Assembly (NCBI RefSeq): GCF_900044055.2
Contig: NZ_FCOX02000043.1
Span: 1-64,000 of the forward strand
DNA: 64,000 bases
Reading direction: 5' to 3'
Origin: Caballeronia calidae
GTDB lineage: Bacteria; Pseudomonadota; Gammaproteobacteria; Burkholderiales; Burkholderiaceae
The position numbers and the translations under genes are program-made. This document shows, piece after piece, positions 27,984 to 38,241 of the stretch; within the stretch, counting starts at the first letter, position 1; every line of letters starts with the position of its first letter. The notes under the pieces were generated by a model. The model was not told the DNA's origin and did no database searches. It saw only the letters and a list, made by a program, of their open reading frames with translations.

Positions 27984-28742
27984 ATGTCCTTCGAACTGAT
28001 CGATCCCGTTTCCACTTCCGGCGATTCGCACGATCCTCTGCTCGCCGAGGAAGCGCTGCTCGCGCGCGCGGCCGCCGGCGACGCCGTCGCGCATATCTGG
28101 GAAGCGCCCGTTTCGCTGGTCGCGCCGCGCAGCTACCAGCGTTACGCCGCGCTCGCCGATGCGCGCGACGCCTTTGCGCGGCGCGGCTGTCCGGTGTGGC
28201 TGCGTCTGTCGGGCGGCGGGCTGGTTCCGCAAGGCCCGGGCATTCTCAATCTGAGCCTCGCGTATCCGGTGCGCGCGCCGATGGGCACGCTCTCCGAAAC
28301 CGTCTATGTGCATCTGTGCAGGATCGTCGCGGATGCGCTCAACTCGCTCGGCGTGCTGACGCACTGGCAAGCGGTCGAAGGCTCGTTCTGCGACGGCCGT
28401 TTCAATCTCGCGTGGGGCCCCGGCGGCGACGCCCGCAAGATCGCGGGCACCGCGCAATACTGGCGGCGCGTGCCGAACGGCGACAAGGACAAGGATCAGC
28501 CGCTCTACGCCGTGCTCGCGCATGCCGTGCTGCTCGTCGATGCCGATCCCATCGAAATCAACGAGCGCGCCAACGCCTTCGAAGCGATGATCGGCAGCGG
28601 ACGCTGCTATGAAGAATTGAAAGTGGTGACGGTTGCGCAGGCGCTCGCCTACGAATGTTTTTCGATGCCCGCCGATCTGCGCGAGCGCGTGCGCGCGGCA
28701 TTGATCGAACGCGTGAAGGACGCGCCGCTGCCTGAGCAATAA
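27984..28742 (+). CDS. Lipoate-protein ligase family protein
   Basis: 252 residues from the ATG at 27984; the frame is open upstream to 27891, across the terminator stem. Family motifs: RLSGGGLVPQGPGILNLSL (SGGG 76-79, RRxSGGGxVxHDxGxLN type), FCDGRFNLA and RKIAGTAQ with the catalytic-type Lys152. Such enzymes attach lipoate, or octanoate, to the lipoyl domain of E2 proteins. Its place right behind acoC suggests it modifies AcoC Lys45. The HD of the SGGGxVxHD motif reads QG here, a departure also seen in some LplA-like paralogues. Ligase versus transferase activity is not settled. Confidence 0.82.
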   Translation: MSFELIDPVSTSGDSHDPLLAEEALLARAAAGDAVAHIWEAPVSLVAPRSYQRYAALADARDAFARRGCPVWLRLSGGGLVPQGPGILNLSLAYPVRAPMGTLSETVYVHLCRIVADALNSLGVLTHWQAVEGSFCDGRFNLAWGPGGDARKIAGTAQYWRRVPNGDKDKDQPLYAVLAHAVLLVDADPIEINERANAFEAMIGSGRCYEELKVVTVAQALAYECFSMPADLRERVRAALIERVKDAPLPEQ

Positions 28743-28759
28743 AACGCATCGAGGTGGCC

Positions 28760-29566
28760 ATGCCGCTCAGAAGTGCTTCGAACGGGTTCTTCTTCGCGCT
28801 GTGGGTGGCCGTGTGCGCGGCCGCGCCCGAATTCCTGTGGCAAGGCCTCTTTTCCCTCTTCGGCCATTTCTCCCTGACCGATGCCGCGGCCGCGCTGCTG
28901 ATCGGCGCGATTCTCGCGTTCTTCGTCGAACCGGTTCTGGAGCGCTTGCGCGGTTTCGGCGATGCACCTGCGCACGCGGAGAAATCGCCGGCCTTCGCCG
29001 CGTGCGAGGCGTTGAGTTTCGCGGTCGTCGCCGTTTGCGTGCATGAAGCGATCACTGTGTATGTCGCGGCGAGCCATTCGAACGAACAGGCGGGCGAGAA
29101 TCTCGCGAAAGCCGTCGCGACCGCGTTGCAATGGGCGATCACGCCGTTTTTCATCACGATCGCGTGGATGGCGGCGCGCGGGCCGTCGTGGATCGCGTGG
29201 CCGATGGCGGCGTTCGCGGTGATCGTCAGCCTGATCGTCGGCGTGATGTTCGGATGGAGCGCGCACGTGCTCGTGACGAGCGTGGTTCCGGCGATCTGCG
29301 TGCTGATCGCGGGATGCATCATCGTGCGCGAGCAGTGGGATGCGTCGACCTTCCGCCGCTGCGCCCGCGCGACCGGCGTGATCGCGCTCGTCTGGCTCGC
29401 GCTGACGGGCACGCTGCAACTCGTGCTCTGGCTCGCGCACGTGCAGGCGTTTCGCGTCTATGAACGATCCGAGTTCTGGAGCGACTTGCGCTTTTATATC
29501 GGCTGGGTGACGGGCTTGCTCGTCGCGCCCGCGTTCGTGCCCGAAGCGCCGCTCGCGCGGCGCTAG
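28760..29566 (+). CDS. Multi-spanning membrane protein of unknown function
   Basis: 268 residues, start chosen for GAGGTGG in front of the ATG at 28760. About seven hydrophobic segments (near 10-30, 38-58, 85-105, 130-150, 160-180, 185-205, 220-240) separated by short charged loops. There is no transporter signature or conserved polar motif I recognise. It may be in an operon with the lipoate ligase, 17 bases upstream, but nothing links the functions. Confidence 0.65.
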   Translation: MPLRSASNGFFFALWVAVCAAAPEFLWQGLFSLFGHFSLTDAAAALLIGAILAFFVEPVLERLRGFGDAPAHAEKSPAFAACEALSFAVVAVCVHEAITVYVAASHSNEQAGENLAKAVATALQWAITPFFITIAWMAARGPSWIAWPMAAFAVIVSLIVGVMFGWSAHVLVTSVVPAICVLIAGCIIVREQWDASTFRRCARATGVIALVWLALTGTLQLVLWLAHVQAFRVYERSEFWSDLRFYIGWVTGLLVAPAFVPEAPLARR

Positions 29567-29570
29567 ACCC

Positions 29571-30098
29571 TCAACTGTGCGGCGGCGGAGGCGGTTGCCA
29601 GCCTGGCGGCGGCGGTGGAGGCGGCGGCGTGGTGTAAGCGCCGGAAGGCGGGACGGTGTGCACGGCACCGCGCACCGGCACCTTGTCGCCGGCGGCGTAC
29701 ATGCACTGCAGATACGCGTAGTCGTAACGCTGCTGGACGTTGTAGCCGGAAGCCTGCGATGCCCCGGCGCCATACGCGCTGCCGGTCAGCAAGCCCGCGC
29801 CCGCGCCGATGGCCGCGCCCGAGCCGCCGCCGAACGCCGCGCCCGCCGCCGCGCCGATCGCGGTGCCGACGATCGCGCTGCCCACCGCGCTGTTGGTCGC
29901 CGCCTGATTCGCGTCCACGCCGCCGACCTGCTGGAGCGCGAACTGGCGGCACGAGGCGTCGTCGGCGCGGAACTGGTCGAACGTTTTGGTGCTGCCGGGC
30001 AGCGCCATCACGCTGGGGCCGGTCGGCATCACGGTGCAGGCCGAAAGGCCGATTGCGCCGATCGCCGCGAGGAGCAGGGCGAGCCTTGTGTAGTTCAT
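29571..30098 (-). CDS. Glycine-zipper outer-membrane lipoprotein with a poly-proline tail
   Basis: 175 residues. Lipobox LSAC near 18-21 gives a lipid-anchored Cys. FRADDASCRQFALQQV is followed by a long Gly/Ala zipper (about 65-110: VGSAIVGTAIGAAAGAAFGGG), typical of glycine-zipper proteins that insert into membranes. A YAYLQCMYAAGDKVP segment follows, and the C-terminus is rich in Pro, Gly and Trp (PPPPPPPPGW). Found widely in Burkholderiaceae envelopes; the role is unknown. ATG at 30098 is used; a TTG codon four codons upstream is less likely. Confidence 0.82.
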   Translation of the reverse strand: MNYTRLALLLAAIGAIGLSACTVMPTGPSVMALPGSTKTFDQFRADDASCRQFALQQVGGVDANQAATNSAVGSAIVGTAIGAAAGAAFGGGSGAAIGAGAGLLTGSAYGAGASQASGYNVQQRYDYAYLQCMYAAGDKVPVRGAVHTVPPSGAYTTPPPPPPPPGWQPPPPPHS

Positions 30099-30147
30099 GG
30101 ATGCTTGCAAATTCGCTTCGTGTTCGATGTTCGGGATGCCGGAAGCA

Positions 30148-30498
30148 TCAGTTCGATGGCGGTGGCGTCGCCGGAACCGGGCGCCAAGCGGCGGCGCATT
30201 GCTTCACATACGGATAGTAGGCCTTGGCGGTGTCGCAGTAGTACCACATGCCGGGCTGCTGGGCGGGCGCGCCCGGATCGGCGACGGGCTGACCCTGCTC
30301 GACATATTGAACCGGCGCCGACGGCGCGACGACCACGGGCGGCGGCGGATAGTAGTAATACGGCGCCGGCGCGACCGGATACGGGTAATACACCGGTCCA
30401 CCGACCCACACGCCGACGCGCGACCAGGCGTGCGCGTTGGCGGCGACGCCCGCGCTCGCGATCAGCGACAGCGCAATAAAAGCCTTCAGGCGATTCAC
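30148..30498 (-). CDS. Small secreted Tyr/Pro-rich protein
   Basis: 116 residues with a clear signal peptide (MNRLKAFIALSLIASAGVAANAHA). The mature part is dominated by Tyr and Pro (PVYYPYPVAPAPYYYYPPPP) and ends with WYYCDTAKAYYPYVKQCAAAWRPVP, whose two Cys may pair. The same WYYC...YYPYV...C pattern is common in short Burkholderia envelope proteins. Function unknown. It follows the glycine-zipper lipoprotein on the same strand 49 bases upstream, so the two may be co-transcribed. Confidence 0.75.
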   Translation of the reverse strand: MNRLKAFIALSLIASAGVAANAHAWSRVGVWVGGPVYYPYPVAPAPYYYYPPPPVVVAPSAPVQYVEQGQPVADPGAPAQQPGMWYYCDTAKAYYPYVKQCAAAWRPVPATPPPSN

Positions 30499-30671
30499 GA
30501 CCTTCTCCAGAAAAATTGTTCGCGGCGGCGATGCGCTTGACGGAAATCCGACCCCCGCCGTCGATCGCGCGTGGCGAATCTTTAAACGCTATTCCAGTTG
30601 CGTGGGAAATTCAATTACAGCCGCCCGCGCGTATTTTTCAGCGCGTTACCCAGTAATAAAGTGTCGTAGTT

Positions 30672-31427
30672 CTAAGCGCGCAGCACGGTGATTCCCGCCT
30701 GCTCGACGGGCTCGACGAGCTTCGCGTCGGTCGTGCTTTCGACGATGATCGTCTGCGCCATTTCGATACCGCCGATCCGGTACGGCGACGCCGCATTGAG
30801 CTTCGCCGCCGACGCGAGCACGACGGTTTCCGCCGCACGCGCCGCGAGCGCCCGCTTGATGTGCGCCTCCTCGAAATCGCCGGTGGTGAGGCCGGCGGCC
30901 GGATGCACGCCGGTGACGCCCATGAAATAGAGGTCCGCGTGAACGTGCGACATGGCTTCGACGGCGGCCGCGCCCACGGTGACGATCGAATGCTTGTACA
31001 GCCTGCCGCCGATCAGCACGACTTCCACCGACGCGTGCTCGGCCAGCGCGACCGCGACGCTCGGGCTATGTGTGACGATCGTCGCGGACAGATTCTCCGG
31101 CAGATGACGCACGAGCAGCGCGGACGTCGTGCCGCCATCGATGATGACGACTTGCCCCGGCGCGATCATCTCTGCCGCTTTGCGCGCGATGCGCCGCTTC
31201 GCGTCCGACTCCATCTCCTCGCGGCGCGCGAACGGCGCAACCGCAGGCGACGCGGGCAGCGCGCCGCCATGCACGCGTTGCAGCAGGCCGTCGGCGGCGA
31301 GCTCGCGCAGATCGCGCCGCACCGTGTCTTCGGATATGCCGAAGCGCGTGCTCAGATCGCTGGCGAGCACTTGCCCGTCGCGCTTGAGCGCATCGAGGAT
31401 CGCTTTCTTGCGTTGGCTGGTCAACAT
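30672..31427 (-). CDS. DeoR-family transcriptional regulator
   Basis: 251 residues from the ATG at 31427. The N-terminal winged HTH (about 4-55) carries the family signature RFGISEDTVRRDLRELAADGLLQRVHGGA. The C-terminal DeoR sensor domain is related to sugar-phosphate isomerases (VVIIDGGTTSALLVRHLP, near 105-120). These proteins usually repress sugar catabolism genes in response to a phosphosugar. It is divergent from a Nudix gene 80 bases away; short direct repeats in between may be its operator. Confidence 0.9.
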   Translation of the reverse strand: MLTSQRKKAILDALKRDGQVLASDLSTRFGISEDTVRRDLRELAADGLLQRVHGGALPASPAVAPFARREEMESDAKRRIARKAAEMIAPGQVVIIDGGTTSALLVRHLPENLSATIVTHSPSVAVALAEHASVEVVLIGGRLYKHSIVTVGAAAVEAMSHVHADLYFMGVTGVHPAAGLTTGDFEEAHIKRALAARAAETVVLASAAKLNAASPYRIGGIEMAQTIIVESTTDAKLVEPVEQAGITVLRA

Positions 31428-31431
31428 TGTT

Positions 31432-31469
31432 TTGCACGAATTTGCTTGATATTGCACGAAACTGCACGC
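31432..31469. promoter_or_regulatory. Direct repeats in the DeoR/Nudix divergent promoter
   Basis: TTGCACGAA occurs at 31432-31440 and 31452-31460 (20-base period), followed by a partial copy ACTGCACGC (31461-31469). Tandem sites two helical turns apart next to the regulator start are typical operators of DeoR proteins. Binding is inferred. Confidence 0.5.
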
Positions 31470-31507
31470 TACCATGAGCCCAACGAATTGTCGATCAGGT
31501 GAGCCCG

Positions 31508-32095
31508 ATGGAAACCCAAGACCGCGTCCGCATCCTCAAGACCGAAGTCCTGTCGGACGACTGGTACGTCCTCAGGAAAGTGACCTTCGATTTCCTGCGC
31601 CGCGACGGCAACTGGCAGCGTCAAAGCCGCGAAACCTATGACCGCGGCAACGGCGCGACCATCCTGCTGCGTGACCGCAAGTCCGGCAACGTGCTGCTGA
31701 CGCGCCAGTTCCGCATGCCCGCGTTCGTCAACGGGCATCACGGCATGCTGGTCGAGACGCCCGGCGGTCTGCTCGACGACATATCGCCGGAAGAGCGCAT
31801 TCGAGCCGAAGTGGAAGAGGAAACGGGCTATCGCGTGCATCACGTCGAGAAGATCTTCGAGGCGTTCATGAGCCCCGGATCGGTGACGGAGAAGCTCTAC
31901 TTCTATCTGGGCGACTACGACAGTTCGATGCGCGTGTCGGACGGCGGCGGCGTCGAGGAAGAAGGCGAGGAGATCGAGACGATCGAAGTGCCGCTGCAGA
32001 CCGCGCTGGAAATGATCGAGCGCGGCGAAATCATGGACGGCAAGACGATCATGCTCCTGCAATACGCCGCGCTGAAGGCGCGCTCAGGCGAGTAG
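31508..32095 (+). CDS. Nudix hydrolase (NudK-like nucleoside-diphosphate-sugar pyrophosphatase)
   Basis: 195 residues. The Nudix box reads [20 protein letters not shown] then TGY, with Glu residues for Mg2+ binding; the usual RE of REUxEE is AE here. The NudK/AspP-like context ([15 protein letters not shown] and a long acidic segment [15 protein letters not shown] before the end) suggests GDP-mannose or ADP-sugar pyrophosphatase activity. The start follows CAGGTGAG. Its 3' end overlaps the convergent modC gene by 12 bases. Confidence 0.85.
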   Translation: METQDRVRILKTEVLSDDWYVLRKVTFDFLRRDGNWQRQSRETYDRGNGATILLRDRKSGNVLLTRQFRMPAFVNGHHGMLVETPGGLLDDISPEERIRAEVEEETGYRVHHVEKIFEAFMSPGSVTEKLYFYLGDYDSSMRVSDGGGVEEEGEEIETIEVPLQTALEMIERGEIMDGKTIMLLQYAALKARSGE

Positions 32096-33229
32096 CGACA
32101 CCGCTTTCACCTGCGCCCACAACTGCATGCCGCGAACGACGCCGAGCCGGTCCAGCGAGTAGCGCGTCACGCGTGCAAGCAGCGGCGAGCCGCCGACATC
32201 GAGCCGCACGACCGCCTGCGACGGATTCGCATCGTCCGCAATGCCGACGACCGTCGCGGGCAGCACGTTCAGCACGCTGCTGCGCGCGTGCTCGTGCGTA
32301 CCGGTGATCAGGCTCACATCGCGCGCCTTCACGGTCACGCGCATCGTTTTGCCTTCGGCCAGCGGCGCGTGCACGACCGTCAGCTTCGCGCGCGAGCCCG
32401 GCAAGGCGAGCGTGAGCAGGCCATACGCGCTGTCGTATCCATCGACGATGCCTTCGAACACGACCGATGCATCGTCGGCGAGCGCGAGCGGCAGGTCGAG
32501 GCGTGCGAGCGTATCGGAGATCGGGCCGCTTGCGAGCGCCCGCCCGCTTTCGAGCAGCACGAGATGATCCGCGAGCCGCGCGACTTCCTCGGGCGCGTGG
32601 CTCACGTAGAGCACGGGGATATCGAGTTCGTCGTGGAGGCGTTCCAGATACGGCAGGATTTCGAGCTTGCGCTTCTGATCGAGCGAGGCGAGCGGTTCGT
32701 CGAGCAGCAAAAGACGCGGGCTCGTCAACAGCGCCCGTGCAATGCCCACGCGCTGCCGCTCGCCGCCCGACAATCCGGCCGGCATGCGCTCCAGCAAATG
32801 TCCGATGCCGAGTAATTCCGCCGCCTGCGAAAGATCGACACGCCGCTCCGCCGCGCGCACGCGCTCGAGCCCGAAGCGCAGATTCTTCTTCACGCTCAGA
32901 TGCGGAAAGAGGCTCGCTTCCTGAAAGACGTACCCGAGCGGACGTTTGTGCGTCGGCAGAAAGACGTTGCGTTCGGCATCGAGCCAGACCTCGCCGTTGA
33001 CGACGAGCCGCCCGATGCGCGGCCGCGCGAGTCCCGCGAGACAGCGCAGGAGCGTGGTCTTGCCGGAGCCGGAATGGCCGAAGATCGCGGTGATGCCGCG
33101 TCCTGGAAGCGTGAGATCGAGATCGAGCGTGAAGCCGCCTTGTTCGACGAGGAAGCGCGCGTCGATGGCTTCGCTGGAGCTGCTGCGAGCGCGTTCGAGC
33201 GTCAGGCGGGATGAAGTGAGTTCAGACAT
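32084..33229 (-). CDS. modC: ModC, molybdate ABC transporter ATPase
   Basis: 381 residues. Walker [10 protein letters not shown] (51-59), signature [15 protein letters not shown] (from 152) and Walker [10 protein letters not shown] (172-180), followed by a C-terminal TOBE/Mop-like domain (about 295-375) as in ModC. It energises molybdate import with ModB. The ATG at 33229 lies inside the end of modB (8-base overlap), so translation is coupled. About 25 N-terminal residues precede the usual ModC start, so an internal start cannot be excluded. Confidence 0.92.
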   Translation of the reverse strand: MSELTSSRLTLERARSSSSEAIDARFLVEQGGFTLDLDLTLPGRGITAIFGHSGSGKTTLLRCLAGLARPRIGRLVVNGEVWLDAERNVFLPTHKRPLGYVFQEASLFPHLSVKKNLRFGLERVRAAERRVDLSQAAELLGIGHLLERMPAGLSGGERQRVGIARALLTSPRLLLLDEPLASLDQKRKLEILPYLERLHDELDIPVLYVSHAPEEVARLADHLVLLESGRALASGPISDTLARLDLPLALADDASVVFEGIVDGYDSAYGLLTLALPGSRAKLTVVHAPLAEGKTMRVTVKARDVSLITGTHEHARSSVLNVLPATVVGIADDANPSQAVVRLDVGGSPLLARVTRYSLDRLGVVRGMQLWAQVKAVSLLA

Positions 33230-33902
33230 GAGCCGCAACGGAACGTCGGCTGGAATAGAGCAGCAGGAGAACGACGAACGAGAATATCACCATGCCGCCC
33301 GCCAGCCAGTGCGCCTGAGCGTATTCGAGCGCTTCGACGTGATCGAAAATCTGCACGGACACGACGCGCGTTTTCCCGGGAATATTGCCGCCGATCATCA
33401 GCACGACACCGAATTCGCCGACGGTATGCGCGAAGCCGAGAATCGTCGCCGTGACGATGCCCGGCCGCGCGAGCGGCAGCGCCACCGTGAAGAACGTGTC
33501 CCACGGACCCGCGCGCAGTGTCGCGGCGGCTTCGAGCGGACGCCGGCCGATCGCCTCGAACGCGTTCTGCAGCGGCTGCACGACGAAAGGCAGCGAATAG
33601 ATCACCGAGCCGACCACGAGCCCCGCGAACGTGAACGGCAGCAAGCCGATGCCGAGCGCCTGCGTGAGCTTGCCGACGTGACCGTTCGGCCCCATCAGCA
33701 CGAGCAGATAGAAACCGATGACCGTCGGCGGCAGCACGAGCGGCAGCGCCACCACCGCGCCGACGATGCCCTTCAGCTTCGAGCGCGTGTGCGTGAGCCA
33801 CCACGCGATCGGCGTGCCGATGACGAGCAGCAGCGCTGTCGTCAGCGACGCCAGTTCGAGCGTCAGCGTGATGGCCTGGAGGTCGGCGCTATCGAGCGGC
33901 AT
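33222..33902 (-). CDS. modB: ModB, molybdate ABC transporter permease
   Basis: 226 residues with five to six transmembrane helices. The binding-protein-dependent transport loop ([29 protein letters not shown]) couples to the ATPase. It forms the inner-membrane channel of ModABC. It starts 8 bases after modA and overlaps modC. Confidence 0.93.
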   Translation of the reverse strand: MPLDSADLQAITLTLELASLTTALLLVIGTPIAWWLTHTRSKLKGIVGAVVALPLVLPPTVIGFYLLVLMGPNGHVGKLTQALGIGLLPFTFAGLVVGSVIYSLPFVVQPLQNAFEAIGRRPLEAAATLRAGPWDTFFTVALPLARPGIVTATILGFAHTVGEFGVVLMIGGNIPGKTRVVSVQIFDHVEALEYAQAHWLAGGMVIFSFVVLLLLYSSRRSVAAHV

Positions 33903-33910
33903 CGGCGGAA

Positions 33911-34800
<890 letters not shown>

Positions 34801-34995
34801 TGCGAGCATGTTCGCGGCGTGACATGTCGGTCATGAGTCTCGTCGGATGATTGTTCCGGGGCATATTTGTGAGTCAGGCTCAAAGAATTGAGTTGACCGA
34901 TTGCTCGCTTTTCATCGACACTTCTCGATAAGCACGCATTCGCGGCACAGATAAATTGAGCAGCGCTCAATTCGAGCGCATCAAGGAGACGACAC

Positions 34996-35793
34996 ATGAC
35001 CGACGCATCGAATCTGCAACGCCTGAAGCTCGGCATCGAAGGACACGTTGCGCGCGTGACGCTCGATCGCCCCGATGTGCGCAACGCGTTCGACGACGCC
35101 ACCATCGTCGAGCTGACCGCCGCCTTCCGCGCGCTCGACGACGACGCCAACGTGCGCGTCATCGTCCTCGCGGCGAGCGGGCCGGCGTTCTGCGCGGGCG
35201 CCGACCTCAACTGGATGAAGCGCATGGCGGGCTATTCGGAGGCGGAGAATCGTGCCGACGCGCTCGGCCTCGCGACGATGCTCAACACGATCTATGCCTG
35301 TTCCAAGCCGGTGATCGCGCGCGTGCAGGGCGATGCGTATGCGGGAGGCATGGGCCTCGTCGCCGTGTGCGATATCGCGGTCGCGGCGGACAGCGCGCAC
35401 TTCTGTCTGTCCGAAGCGAAGCTCGGCCTGATGCCCGCGACGATCGCGCCTTACGTGATCCGCGCGATGGGCGCGCGCGCGGCGCATCGCTATTTCGTGA
35501 CGGCCGAGCGTTTCGACGCAGCCGAAGCGCTGCGGCTCGGTTTCGTGCACGAAGCCGTCGCCGTTGATCAGCTCGACGCGCGCGTCGATGCGATCGCCGC
35601 GAGCATCGCCGCGAACAGTCCGAACGGCGTGCGTGAGTGCAAGAGGCTCGTCGCGGATTTCGCGGGCAAGGACATCGACGAAACGTTGATCGCCGAGACG
35701 GCCGAGCGTATCGCGCGCATCCGTGCGTCGGACGAAGGGCGCGAAGGCGTGCGCAGCTTCCTGGAGAAGCGCAAGCCGTCGTGGCTCGGCTGA
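34996..35793 (+). CDS. Enoyl-CoA hydratase/isomerase family, methylglutaconyl-CoA hydratase-like
   Basis: 265 residues, crotonase fold. Oxyanion-hole segments PAFCAGADLNWMKRM and DAYAGGMGLVAVCDIAVA, and EAKLGLMPATIAPYVIRAMG, whose PATI(A/G)PYV is characteristic of AUH/LiuC-type 3-methylglutaconyl-CoA hydratases of leucine breakdown. GGAGACGACAC precedes the ATG. Other liu genes are not adjacent, although an HMG-CoA lyase lies at 62.4 kb. A different short-chain enoyl-CoA is possible. Confidence 0.85.
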   Translation: MTDASNLQRLKLGIEGHVARVTLDRPDVRNAFDDATIVELTAAFRALDDDANVRVIVLAASGPAFCAGADLNWMKRMAGYSEAENRADALGLATMLNTIYACSKPVIARVQGDAYAGGMGLVAVCDIAVAADSAHFCLSEAKLGLMPATIAPYVIRAMGARAAHRYFVTAERFDAAEALRLGFVHEAVAVDQLDARVDAIAASIAANSPNGVRECKRLVADFAGKDIDETLIAETAERIARIRASDEGREGVRSFLEKRKPSWLG

Positions 35794-35807
35794 GCGGAGA
35801 TATCGAC

Positions 35808-36476
35808 GTGATTACGCTGCATCATTGCGTGAGCGCGCGCTCGTTTCGGCCGCTTTGGGCGCTGGAAGAGATCGGCGTGCCGTACGAACTGAAGATGCTG
35901 CCGTTTCCGCCGCGCGTGCTCGCGCGCGGGTTCAAGGACGTGAATCCGCTCGGCACGATTCCCGCCTTCGCGGACGACGCGCTCTTCATGACGGAATCGT
36001 CGGCTATCTGCCAGTATCTCGCGGCGCGCTACTCGCCCGGCGCGCTCGACGTCGCGCCGCACGAGGCGGACTTCGGCCGGTATCTCAACTTTCTGCACTT
36101 CGGCGAAGCGACGCTCACGTTTCCGCAGACGCTCGTGCTGCGCTACGCGCATCTGGAGCCGCCGGAGCGCCGGCAGCCGCAAATCGTCGACGATTACGCG
36201 CGCTGGTTCCACGCGCGCCTGCGCACACTCGCGCCGCTGCTGGAGGCGCAGCCGTATCTGTGCGCGGGGCGCTTCACGGCGGCGGACATTTCCGTCGGCT
36301 ATGCGTTGATGCTCGCGGAACTGCTCGACCTGAGCGAAGGCTTCGCGCCGCCGGTCGCGCAGTACTGGCGCCGCCTGCGCGAGCGCGCGGGCTTCATCCG
36401 TGCGATGCAGGCGCAGGAAGCGGCGGCGCTCGCCCAGAACGTTTCGACCATTCCCGCGCCGAAACTGCGCCCGTAG
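35808..36476 (+). CDS. Glutathione S-transferase family protein
   Basis: 222 residues from a GTG at 35808 preceded by CGGAGA. Thioredoxin-like N-terminal domain (ITLHHCVSARSFRPLWALEEIGVPYEL; NPLGTIPAFAD; MTESSAICQYLA) and helical C-terminal domain (AAGRFTAADISVGYALML-like). The SARS segment provides a Ser as the likely glutathione-activating residue. It starts 14 bases after the enoyl-CoA hydratase, so the two form an operon. Confidence 0.88.
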   Translation: MITLHHCVSARSFRPLWALEEIGVPYELKMLPFPPRVLARGFKDVNPLGTIPAFADDALFMTESSAICQYLAARYSPGALDVAPHEADFGRYLNFLHFGEATLTFPQTLVLRYAHLEPPERRQPQIVDDYARWFHARLRTLAPLLEAQPYLCAGRFTAADISVGYALMLAELLDLSEGFAPPVAQYWRRLRERAGFIRAMQAQEAAALAQNVSTIPAPKLRP

Positions 36477-36599
36477 TCACCCTCCTTCAAGTCCCCCCGT
36501 CCGTAGGGCTGTGCGAAGCGCCGCACGGCTCTACTCTTCACATCACGCGCTGACGTTCACGCGCGCCGATTCCGAGAGATTTCCTTGACGAGGTTGGCG

Positions 36600-36782
36600 A
36601 TGGTCGTCTTTTCCTGGTTTCTGTCGATGCTCCTTGCGCTGTTCGCGACGGCCACGATCGCGATGGCGCTGCCGAGTTCTGCCGCCGATGAACTGAACGC
36701 TACCGCGCCGCAGTCGCTGTTCAGCATCGAAATGAATCGCGTCGACGCGATGCTCGCGTCCTGCATGCCGAATGCCGATTGA
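36600..36782 (+). CDS. Possible small exported peptide
   Basis: 60 residues: an N-terminal hydrophobic helix (MVVFSWFLSMLLALFATATIAMA) and a short polar remainder with one Cys (SCMPNAD). GACGAGG lies nine bases before the ATG. A 10-base-pair hairpin (36785-36813) directly follows the stop. Small size and lack of homologues known to me keep this tentative. Confidence 0.35.
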   Translation: MVVFSWFLSMLLALFATATIAMALPSSAADELNATAPQSLFSIEMNRVDAMLASCMPNAD

Positions 36783-36784
36783 GT

Positions 36785-36813
36785 CCGGCGATGCCAACGG
36801 GGCGCATCGCCGG
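36785..36813 (+). terminator. GC-rich hairpin without a clear U-run
   Basis: CCGGCGATGC (36785-36794) and GCATCGCCGG (36804-36813) pair perfectly around a 9-base loop. No T-run follows, so termination efficiency is uncertain. Confidence 0.4.
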
Positions 36814-36864
36814 GCGTCGGATGTAAGTGCTGTCGAATCAAGGTGTTGCGTTAGTACATAGAAC

Positions 36865-36900
36865 GATATCCACAGGCTTGTGCACGTTTTCTGTGGAAAA
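36865..36900 (-). repeat. 36-base paired DnaA-box-like element, copy 2
   Basis: Read on the minus strand: TTTTCCACAG, AAAA, CGTGCACAAGC, C, TGTGGATATC. It has the same architecture as 16490-16525 in opposite orientation, differing at one base of the left box, the four spacer bases and the single linker base. It lies in a 380-base gap that holds no other feature apart from the hairpin at 36785. Confidence 0.7.
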
Positions 36901-37163
36901 GATAGCGATTCGCAATCCCTTCGCGCGGGACGCGATGGGGAGACCTGACAAATTACAAAGCATCGAGGCCGAAGAGCCCGGGAAGAAAACCCCTGCCTTG
37001 CGCACGGGGCGCGTCGGGGAGACCACTAGATAGAAGAAGTGCGAGTGTCCGGGCGGGAGCCGCGCCTCGATGAAGAGGCGCGGTTCCATGCGCGGAGTGT
37101 TGCGCCTGACCGATTCCGCCGATAATGACCGTTCCGAAACAACCGGCGTCGAACAGGAACCGC

Positions 37164-38207
37164 ATGACCCACGAACCGCTGCCCGCGTGGGGCGACGACT
37201 ACCGGCGCTGGCTCGCCGAACTGAAACTGCGCGTCGAGCGGGCCCGCCAACGCGCCGCCGCCAGTGCGAACCGGGCACTGGTCACGCTGTACTGGCAGAT
37301 CGGCCGCGACATCCTCGACCGTCAGCAGCAACAAGGCTGGGGCGCGGGCGTCATCGATCAACTCGCGCGCGATCTGAAGTCGGCGTTTCCCGATATGCGC
37401 GGCTTCTCACCGCGCAATCTCAAGTACATGCGTGCGCTGGCTCAGGCGTGGCCGGATGAGGCATTTGTGCAGCAGCCTGCTGCACAATTGCCCTGGTTCC
37501 ATCTCTGCACCTTGCTGGATAAGGTCAAGAATCCCGAGGATCGAAGCTGGTACGCCGAAAAGGCGCTGGAGCACGGCTGGTCGCGCCAGGTGCTGGTCAT
37601 GCAGGTCGAAACGGCCGCGCACGCGCGCAGTGGCAGCGCCGTCACGAATTTCGGCGAGCGCCTGCCGCCGCCGCAGTCGGATCTGGCGCGCGAGGCGCTG
37701 AAAGATCCGTATATCTTCGATTTTCTGGGGCTTTCGGAGAACGCGCAGGAGCGCGACATCGAGCAGGCGCTCACGCGCCATATCACGCGCTTTCTGCTCG
37801 AACTGGGCGCGGGCTTCGCGTTCGTCGGACGGCAATATCGGCTGGACGTGGGCGGCGACGAGTTTTTCATCGACCTGCTGTTCTATCACCTCAAGCTGCG
37901 CTGCTACGTCGTGGTCGAACTGAAAACGACGCCGTTCAAGCCGGAGTACGCCGGCCAGCTCAACTTCTATCTGTCCGCCGTCGATGCGCAGGTGAAAGGG
38001 CCCGACGATCAGCCGACTATCGGGCTTCTGCTGTGCAAGGAGAAGAACCGGCTCGTCGCGGAGTACGCGCTGCGCGGCGTCGCCAAGCCGATGGGCGTGG
38101 CCGAATATCAGTTGCTTCGGGAAGTGCCGGCGTCGCTCGAAACGACATTGCCGTCGATCGATCAGATCGAGGCCGAACTGCGCGGCGAGATGCCGGACGG
38201 GAAGTAG
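37164..38207 (+). CDS. YhcG/DUF1016-family PDDEXK nuclease-like protein
   Basis: 347 residues. The N-terminal domain (about 10-165) has the DUF1016-N pattern: ANRALVTLYWQIGRDIL, RDLKSAFPDMRGFSPRNLKYMR, PWFHLCTLLDKV, RSWYAEKALEHGWSR. The C-terminal DUF1016 nuclease domain carries Asp237 (FFIDLLFYH) and Glu252-x-Lys254 (VVVELKTT), a PDDEXK arrangement. Family members are often found with type I restriction genes; here none is adjacent. CAGGAACC precedes the ATG at 37164; an upstream ATG at 37125 is weaker. The activity is unproven for most of the family. Confidence 0.88.
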   Translation: MTHEPLPAWGDDYRRWLAELKLRVERARQRAAASANRALVTLYWQIGRDILDRQQQQGWGAGVIDQLARDLKSAFPDMRGFSPRNLKYMRALAQAWPDEAFVQQPAAQLPWFHLCTLLDKVKNPEDRSWYAEKALEHGWSRQVLVMQVETAAHARSGSAVTNFGERLPPPQSDLAREALKDPYIFDFLGLSENAQERDIEQALTRHITRFLLELGAGFAFVGRQYRLDVGGDEFFIDLLFYHLKLRCYVVVELKTTPFKPEYAGQLNFYLSAVDAQVKGPDDQPTIGLLLCKEKNRLVAEYALRGVAKPMGVAEYQLLREVPASLETTLPSIDQIEAELRGEMPDGK

Positions 38208-38241
38208 CGCAGGATCGCGCGCAAGGAAGGCAGGCAAAAAA

